Both the position numbers and the translations under genes were made by a program. From assembly GCA_021790055.1 (NCBI GenBank), contig JAJYIL010000028.1, forward strand, positions 1 to 12,556: a stretch of DNA of 12,556 nt. Direction: 5' to 3'. How positions within the stretch are numbered: the first letter of the stretch is position 1; each line of letters begins with the position of its first letter. The notes beneath the pieces are model-generated. The model was not told the DNA's origin, ran no database searches, and saw only the letters and a program-made list of their open reading frames with translations. Below are positions 7,766-12,556 of the stretch, in pieces. Source of the stretch: Bacteroidota bacterium. GTDB lineage: Bacteria; Bacteroidota; Ignavibacteria; Ignavibacteriales; Ignavibacteriaceae.

Positions 7766-7799
7766 ATTTGTTTCTTATGTCATCTGTTTTGAAACAAAT
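7766..7799. repeat. 9-bp perfect inverted repeat downstream of the permease operon
   Basis: ATTTGTTTC (7766-7774) and GAAACAAAT (7791-7799) are exact reverse complements around a 16-nt loop. The element starts 89 nt past the stop of the last permease gene. It could form a hairpin in the 3' untranslated region of the operon transcript, but no U-run follows on the minus strand, so terminator function is uncertain. The rest of the 7590-7887 gap holds the palindrome at 7695-7712 and otherwise AT-rich sequence with no gene visible. Confidence 0.45.
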
Positions 7800-7887
7800 A
7801 GCACTTAATAAGTACTTTTATAGCAAAATACTTGTGTATAATGTTTACAAAAAAAGCTGCAGGAAGATAACAAAGTTCTTACATTCT

Positions 7888-8697
7888 TCATCCCTTTACT
7901 CCGCCAAGCATAATACCCTTTATATAATATTTCTGAAGAGACAGGAATACAAGCACCACAGGTATGATTGTAACTACCGAGCCAGCCATCATCAGTTCGG
8001 TATCCTGGTTATGCTCGCCTATCAAATTGGCAAGTGCAACCGGAAGAGTATACATCGAATCGTTTGTCATTACAATTAAAGGCCAGAGGAAATCATTCCA
8101 AGTTGCCATAAAGGTAAAAATTGCAAGCGTAATTAAAATCGGTTTGGCTAGCGGAAGTACAAGGGAAAAATAAATGCGGAAGTCACTCGCGCCGTCTATT
8201 TTAGCCGCTTCAATAAGGCTGTCCGGTATTGCCAGCAAGTACTGTCTAATAAGAAAAATTCCAAAAACGGTTGTCATTCCCGGAATAATAATGGCAAAAT
8301 AAGAATTTATCAATCCCATGTATTTAAGCATTAAGAACAAAGGAAGCATAGTAACTTGCGCAGGTATAATCATAAAGCTAAGCAAAAGTTTAAATAGATT
8401 TTTTTCTCCGGCAAACCTGTATTTGGCAAATGCATAACCCGCCATTGAATTTACTAAAAGAGATATAACCGTAACACCAACCGATACAACAACACTATTA
8501 AAAAAATATCTTACAATATTTAGTCTGGAGAATAAATGTTCATATTGAATAAATGTAATTTTATCAGGTAAAAATCTCGGCGGATAAACATTTGCATGCC
8601 CGTTTGCCATCAGCGAAGCGGAAATCATCCAGACAAATGGAATGAGACATAATATTGCTGCTATTATAAGAATAGAATAAAGTAATGCTTTCTTCAT
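7888..8697 (-). CDS. Sugar ABC transporter permease, MalG/UgpE type
   Basis: A 269-residue inner-membrane protein with six predicted transmembrane helices (first about 5-28, last about 238-257). It carries the EAA coupling loop EAAKIDGASDFRIYFSLVLP (163-182), which contacts the ATPase. Its length and the TLPVALANL segment near 217 fit the MalG-like CUT1 family. Its ATG overlaps the stop of the preceding permease by 4 nt (ATGA), a strong sign of co-translation as a heterodimer. It is the last gene of the binding protein-permease-permease set; no ATPase gene follows, so a shared MsmK/MalK-type ATPase encoded elsewhere is presumed. Substrate, inferred from the two hydrolases, is a gluco-oligosaccharide. 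Confidence 0.94.
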   Translation of the reverse strand: MKKALLYSILIIAAILCLIPFVWMISASLMANGHANVYPPRFLPDKITFIQYEHLFSRLNIVRYFFNSVVVSVGVTVISLLVNSMAGYAFAKYRFAGEKNLFKLLLSFMIIPAQVTMLPLFLMLKYMGLINSYFAIIIPGMTTVFGIFLIRQYLLAIPDSLIEAAKIDGASDFRIYFSLVLPLAKPILITLAIFTFMATWNDFLWPLIVMTNDSMYTLPVALANLIGEHNQDTELMMAGSVVTIIPVVLVFLSLQKYYIKGIMLGGVKG

Positions 8698-9578
8698 AAG
8701 TTTGTCTCCCTCTGCACCCTAAGCTGAATAAGGCTGACTATTAAGATGATGATAAACAAAATAAAAGCGAGTGCGGCAGAATAGCCCATATTCCACCACA
8801 TGAAGCCTTCGCGGTACATATACAACACAATGCTTAGCGTACTGTTTAATGGTCCGCCCTGCGTCATAACATAAGGCTCTGCGAATAGCTGGAAATATCC
8901 AATCATTGTAATTATGCATACAAATAAAGTAGTGGGAGCCAGCATAGGGAGAGTAATATTCTTGAATTTATTCCATTCAGAAGCTCCTTCAAGATTTGCC
9001 GCCTCGTACAAATCTTCGGGTATGTTCTGAAGACCGGCGATAAATATTATCATGTTGTACCCGAAATTCTTCCAGACCGCCATTAAAATAATTGCGGGCA
9101 GAGCCCACTGCGGATTGCCAAGCCAGTCGATTGGATGAACTCCGATAAATCCAAGAAGATAATTCAAAATTCCGAAGCGAGGATTATAAATAAATTTCCA
9201 CAATATTGATACTGCAACCAGCGTAGTAACTACCGGCATAAAATAAACTAGTCTGAAAAATCCTTTATATTTTACAAGCTTTGAGCTTAATAGCAGTGCG
9301 GCTGTCAATGAGACTGCTATAGATAGCGGACCACCGGCAACGACAAAGTAAAGTGTATTTTTAAGCGACTGCCAGAATAGCGGATCTTTAAATATTTCGA
9401 TGTAATTCTGCAGTCCGATAAATCTTGCATAGCCTAGATTGCCTAATGAGTAAATATCAAAATCGGTGAAACTCATTAATAAAGCAGCAAGTACAGGTAT
9501 CAAAAAGAAAATAAAAATCGCCAGCAGTGCGGGAGATAAGAATAAGTATGCAGCCGATATTTTATTCCGTTTGTCCAT
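8694..9578 (-). CDS. Sugar ABC transporter permease, MalF/UgpA type
   Basis: A 294-residue inner-membrane protein with an N-terminal helix (about 10-36) and at least five further hydrophobic helices. The EAA loop is EAANLEGASEWNKFKNITLP (192-211). The segment EPYVMTQGGPLNSTLSIVLYMY (234-255) is characteristic of MalF/UgpA-type CUT1 permeases. It lacks the extra periplasmic P2 loop of enterobacterial MalF, which is normal for the wider family. It starts 9 nt after the binding-protein stop, with AGAAG before the ATG, and overlaps the next permease by 4 nt. It pairs with that permease to form the translocation pore. Confidence 0.94.
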   Translation of the reverse strand: MDKRNKISAAYLFLSPALLAIFIFFLIPVLAALLMSFTDFDIYSLGNLGYARFIGLQNYIEIFKDPLFWQSLKNTLYFVVAGGPLSIAVSLTAALLLSSKLVKYKGFFRLVYFMPVVTTLVAVSILWKFIYNPRFGILNYLLGFIGVHPIDWLGNPQWALPAIILMAVWKNFGYNMIIFIAGLQNIPEDLYEAANLEGASEWNKFKNITLPMLAPTTLFVCIITMIGYFQLFAEPYVMTQGGPLNSTLSIVLYMYREGFMWWNMGYSAALAFILFIIILIVSLIQLRVQRETNL

Positions 9579-9587
9579 GAACTTCTT

Positions 9588-10892
9588 TTACTTCCCTTCC
9601 CTTCTTAAAATCCATCTTCGCTTTGCTAATATTAAATCGGTGTCTTTATCCAGGAGTTTAAGCGCTTGTTCCGGGCTCATTATTCCTCGCGCTGCGTACT
9701 CCGCGTACTGCTGAACTTTACCCGAGACAATATGTTCCCATTCCGGCACCTTGGGCATCGGCACTACGTTTTGCAACTGTTCATAAAATGCTTTGAGATA
9801 TTTGTTATTTGTTAAGACAGTATCCTGCCATGCATCAATTAAAGATGGAAGGTCTGATGACATCTTAAAAAATTGTACTTGTGAAGATTTCTTGGAGAGG
9901 AATTCAATAAGCTTCCAGGCTTCTTTTTTATGCTTTGATGCTTTAAACATTACAAAACTTGAACCGCCTGCTAATGAAACACCGGGATATTTATTATTAT
10001 CATAAGCCGGAAGAGGCGCAGTCATCCATGAATTCTGAAGTGAAGCGGGCAGCATGTTCCTAAACTCTGTTACATTCCACGGACCTGTTATGTACATTGC
10101 AAAAAATCCTGAAGCAAAAGCCTGGTATAAATTTGAAACGAGAGTCATATCAACAGGCGCGAGTTTTTCTTTATAAAACTTGACCAGATATTTAAATGCA
10201 GTTGCAAATTTGGGATTGCTAAAATTGCCGTATGAGTTGTTGTCTTTTAACAGCCGAGCGCCTGCCTGCATGCCGAAAATTATGAATGGTGCCCATTCAT
10301 TTGTAGGAATAAAAAAAGCATACTTTTCTTGTTTCCCGTACATCTTTTTTATTTTTTTAGAAACATCGTAAAGCTGATCCCACGTTTTTGGCGGAGAATT
10401 ATATCCGGCTTTCTTTAAGATGTCACTCCGGTAAAACAAAACTCGTGTATCAACATACCACGGGATTCCATAAACTTTACCATCGATAATATTAGTCTTC
10501 CATATGCCGGGGAAAAAATTCTTTTCTTTTATTGATTTTGAATTGCGAATCCACGTGTCTAAATCTTCCAAAGAATTGAGTGCAACAAATTCCGGAATCC
10601 ATGTGTTGCCAAGCTGAACAATATCGGGAGTTGTATCGCTTGCATAAGCAGTAATTAATTTTTCATGTGCGGCAGTCCAGGGGATAGCCTGCACCTTAAC
10701 TTTTATACCGGGATTTAATTTTTCGAATTCTTTAGTTAATACTTTAACATGTTCCGCCTCGGCACCAAAAGCCCAAAAATCAATTTGAACTTTTCCTTTG
10801 TTGCCGCTGCAGCTTACAAAAACAAATCCGAACAGAATGATCAAAGATAATTTTAATATTAGCTTAATATTAATTAATAGTTTCTTTTTCAA
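9588..10892 (-). CDS. Extracellular solute-binding lipoprotein, family 1 (carbohydrate)
   Basis: A 434-residue protein that captures sugar for the two permeases. Residues 1-27 form a lipoprotein signal with Cys28 in FVSC, so the mature protein should be lipid-anchored in the periplasm. The remainder is a family 1 (MalE-like) binding fold: IDFWAFG (37-43), VLTKEFEKLNPGIKVKVQAIPW, PDIVQLGNTWIPEF and YGIPWYVDTRVLFYRSDILKKAG, the last two of the type found in CUT1 sugar-binding proteins. Several exposed Trp/Tyr residues suit stacking on sugar rings. The start is a TTG (10892-10890): no in-frame ATG or GTG exists between it and the previous gene's stop 24 nt upstream. It is co-transcribed with the hydrolase before it and the permeases after it. 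By context the ligand is an oligosaccharide released by the hydrolases; the sequence alone does not identify it. Confidence 0.93.
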   Translation of the reverse strand: MKKKLLINIKLILKLSLIILFGFVFVSCSGNKGKVQIDFWAFGAEAEHVKVLTKEFEKLNPGIKVKVQAIPWTAAHEKLITAYASDTTPDIVQLGNTWIPEFVALNSLEDLDTWIRNSKSIKEKNFFPGIWKTNIIDGKVYGIPWYVDTRVLFYRSDILKKAGYNSPPKTWDQLYDVSKKIKKMYGKQEKYAFFIPTNEWAPFIIFGMQAGARLLKDNNSYGNFSNPKFATAFKYLVKFYKEKLAPVDMTLVSNLYQAFASGFFAMYITGPWNVTEFRNMLPASLQNSWMTAPLPAYDNNKYPGVSLAGGSSFVMFKASKHKKEAWKLIEFLSKKSSQVQFFKMSSDLPSLIDAWQDTVLTNNKYLKAFYEQLQNVVPMPKVPEWEHIVSGKVQQYAEYAARGIMSPEQALKLLDKDTDLILAKRRWILRREGK

Positions 10893-10916
10893 TTCATTGA
10901 ACTCTAACTTTATAAT

Positions 10917-12556
10917 TTATCTTAATAGAATCATCTTACCGGCATACTGTTTTTTATTTGTAATTATGGAATAAATATAAATTCCGGAAGCCGCATCCTC
11001 TCCCAAATTATTTTTTCCGTTCCAAATAATTTTATTTTCTCCCGCAGGTAATTCGCTGTTGTTTAATGTAATTATTTTTTGTCCCAGCATGTTAAAGACA
11101 GAAACTTTAATCCTTTCTCTTTTAGGAAGCTTAAACTCAATTATCGTACTCGGGTTAAAAGGATTTGGGTAATTACCTTCTAGAATAAATTTATCCGGAG
11201 TTTTTTTCCCAGTCTTAATTCCTGTTTCGTCGCTGACAAATCCAATTGAATCAAGCATCGGCTGTATTTCAGGATTCGCCATAAAATTTTTCCATAAAAG
11301 CTGCGACCGGTAATTCTCAACCATATCTATAATCGGACCTTCATCTATTGCAAGATAACTGCTTGCATACCAATTCTGGCTGACATTAAACGCATCTTTA
11401 AAACCAAAAGGTCCCCAGATTTTTTTACCGTACTTATGATATAAATTTTTAAACGCAGCAATTGATTCTTCCGGTGTATACGGCATAGCAGATAAAGCTG
11501 CTGTAGGCGTTATTGTACCGTCATCATTTGTCGGGCTGTGTGCTGAGTATCCGTTCGGATCATCACTTGCCGTTAATCCCCAGGTAACGGAATCATAACC
11601 GGCAAAATGTTTCGGATTATCTATACAGTAAGCTCTATTTATTAATGTCATGTTTCTATTATTTATAAAGTAGTCTGTATACCTATCTTTTTTATTTCTC
11701 GGATCAAAACCTAAAAAGGAATATTGTGAAAAGAAAAGCGGTCCGCCGTATGCCGGACCGACATATAACGGGATGCCGTAATATGAATTTCCATTTAAGT
11801 AATTGGCGCCTAAACCTGACCAGCCAACTTCATAAAAATACTTTGAAACACTATGTGTCGGCGAGGCGACTGCCAGCAAATATACTATCATTGCCTCGTT
11901 ATAACCTCGTATTGCCATGTTTATTTTCCAGCCGTAATCCGGCGACCAATGCCAGTATAGAGAATAACTATCAGTACTTTGCTTATACCAATTCCAATCA
12001 ACTGACTGCCAGATATTTGTTATCATATTTCGTATGCTGTCTTCATCCGTTGAATTTTGATTAAAGAACTGACGTGCTGTCAACAGTCCTTCAATCATGT
12101 AAGATGTTTCAACAAGATCGCCGCCGTCATCGTATTGGCTGAATGGAATAACCTTACCTGTTGTTCCGTTCATCCAATGCGGGAAAGCTCCGTGAAATCT
12201 ATCTGCTTTTGTTGATAGAAAATTTAAAATCTTAAGCATGCGTTGGACGCCTTGTTCTCTTGTAATAAAGCCGCGGTAGATACCGACGAGAATTGCCATT
12301 ACTCCAAAGCCGGAACCGCCGATAGTTACAGTTTCTCCAGAGCCCAATCTTTCTCTTGCCAGACCCGAAACCGGATGCGCGTAATCCCAAAAATATCTGA
12401 AGGTTGCTTTCTCAAGCATCGTTAACAAAGCGGTATCGGACATCGCATAAGTGTACGCAGTAACCGGAGAACTTAAACCGGATTCATTGTAGTTCGCATC
12501 GTAAGCAGAGACAGCATACGTAGCGGTATCTCCCGGAGCTCCGACGAAATCAGCAT
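10917..12556 (-). CDS. T9SS-secreted PF10091/GH144-type endo-glucanase, 5' end outside window
   Basis: The frame stays open to the window edge, so the ATG at 12443 is internal. The codons above it encode ADFVGAPGDTATYAVSAYDA and NESGLSSPVTAYTYA, the tail of a fibronectin type III-like domain. Numbering from that ATG, about 1-405 is the GH144/PF10091 hydrolase domain, with DDGGDLVETS (105-114), RGYNEAM (179-185), DDGTITPTAA (308-317) and IDEGPI (366-371). Asp105, Asp109 and Glu112 have the spacing I recall for important acidic residues of the characterised Chitinophaga beta-1,2-glucanase. Residues about 418-508 are a T9SS sorting domain (NYPNPFNPST, FNMLGQKIITL, SGIYIYSI). The protein should act at or outside the cell surface as the first enzyme on the glucan. 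It heads the visible operon, 24 nt before the binding-protein gene. Family and secretion route are confident; beta-1,2-glucan specificity is inferred. Confidence 0.92.
   Translation of the reverse strand, partial: ADFVGAPGDTATYAVSAYDANYNESGLSSPVTAYTYAMSDTALLTMLEKATFRYFWDYAHPVSGLARERLGSGETVTIGGSGFGVMAILVGIYRGFITREQGVQRMLKILNFLSTKADRFHGAFPHWMNGTTGKVIPFSQYDDGGDLVETSYMIEGLLTARQFFNQNSTDEDSIRNMITNIWQSVDWNWYKQSTDSYSLYWHWSPDYGWKINMAIRGYNEAMIVYLLAVASPTHSVSKYFYEVGWSGLGANYLNGNSYYGIPLYVGPAYGGPLFFSQYSFLGFDPRNKKDRYTDYFINNRNMTLINRAYCIDNPKHFAGYDSVTWGLTASDDPNGYSAHSPTNDDGTITPTAALSAMPYTPEESIAAFKNLYHKYGKKIWGPFGFKDAFNVSQNWYASSYLAIDEGPIIDMVENYRSQLLWKNFMANPEIQPMLDSIGFVSDETGIKTGKKTPDKFILEGNYPNPFNPSTIIEFKLPKRERIKVSVFNMLGQKIITLNNSELPAGENKIIWNGKNNLGEDAASGIYIYSIITNKKQYAGKMILLR

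Noticed and set aside
7768..8079. Plus-strand open frame over the end of the permease gene
   Set aside because: It overlaps the antisense of a well-supported permease and has low-complexity, Lys/Tyr-rich translation with no recognisable domain.
7888..9578. Amino-acid or peptide ABC importer
   Set aside because: EAA loops, lengths and the family 1 binding protein all fit CUT1 sugar importers, and the neighbours are glycoside hydrolases and a LacI regulator.
10917..12443. ATG at 12443 as the true start of the T9SS hydrolase
   Set aside because: The frame is open to the window edge and encodes an Fn3-like domain tail; a start here would leave the protein without a signal peptide although it has a T9SS sorting domain.

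Overview
The window is one strand-consistent gene cluster: every gene I support is on the minus strand, so transcription runs from high to low coordinates. The organism looks like a member of the FCB group, most likely Ignavibacteria or a close relative. The main reason is two proteins ending in type IX secretion (T9SS) sorting domains of the 'NYPNPFNP...LGQ...SGIYLY' kind. Other signs agree: several weak Shine-Dalgarno sites, a TonB-dependent receptor with a carboxypeptidase-like regulatory domain, and a PorV/PorQ-like remnant. No tRNA, rRNA, CRISPR array, transposase or integrase was seen.

Layout in the direction of transcription. (1) 12556-10917: 3' part of a secreted PF10091/GH144-type glycoside hydrolase, with the end of an Fn3-like domain in front and a T9SS domain behind; its 5' end is outside the window. 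(2) 10892-7888: lipoprotein sugar-binding protein and two MalF/MalG-type permeases, tightly packed (24-nt gap, 9-nt gap, 4-nt ATGA overlap). (3) 7887-7590: non-coding, with an 18-bp perfect palindrome having a central CpG, a strong candidate LacI-family operator. (4) 7589-6582: LacI-family regulator. (5) 6581-6442: non-coding, with a second CpG-centred palindrome sharing the AAACGTTT core. (6) 6441-4747: T9SS-secreted, probably beta-helical protein. (7) 4746-4513: non-coding, with a nested inverted-repeat element and a separate 11-bp inverted repeat. (8) 4512-1573: TonB-dependent receptor broken by an in-frame amber stop at codon 80. (9) about 1555-1404: C-terminal scrap of a PorV/PorQ-like outer-membrane protein, itself carrying an in-frame stop. 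(10) 1400-15: a second PF10091 hydrolase with a signal peptide and no T9SS domain.

Functional reading (inference). This is a carbohydrate-utilisation locus: a surface or secreted hydrolase cuts a glucan, the TonB receptor would take fragments across the outer membrane, a periplasmic hydrolase trims them, and the binding protein plus permeases import them, under LacI control. Characterised GH144 enzymes act on beta-1,2-glucan, so that glucan and its sophoro-oligosaccharides are the leading substrate guess; it is not proven. Missing from the window are the ABC ATPase, a SusD-like partner and any cytoplasmic phosphorylase or beta-glucosidase.

The most unusual part is 1404-4512. The bulk of the receptor gene is near 50% GC while its first ~100 codons are near 30%. 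The receptor's AT-rich start and the outer-membrane scrap beyond its end each carry a stop. This looks like a recombined, decaying segment, or possibly an assembly artefact.
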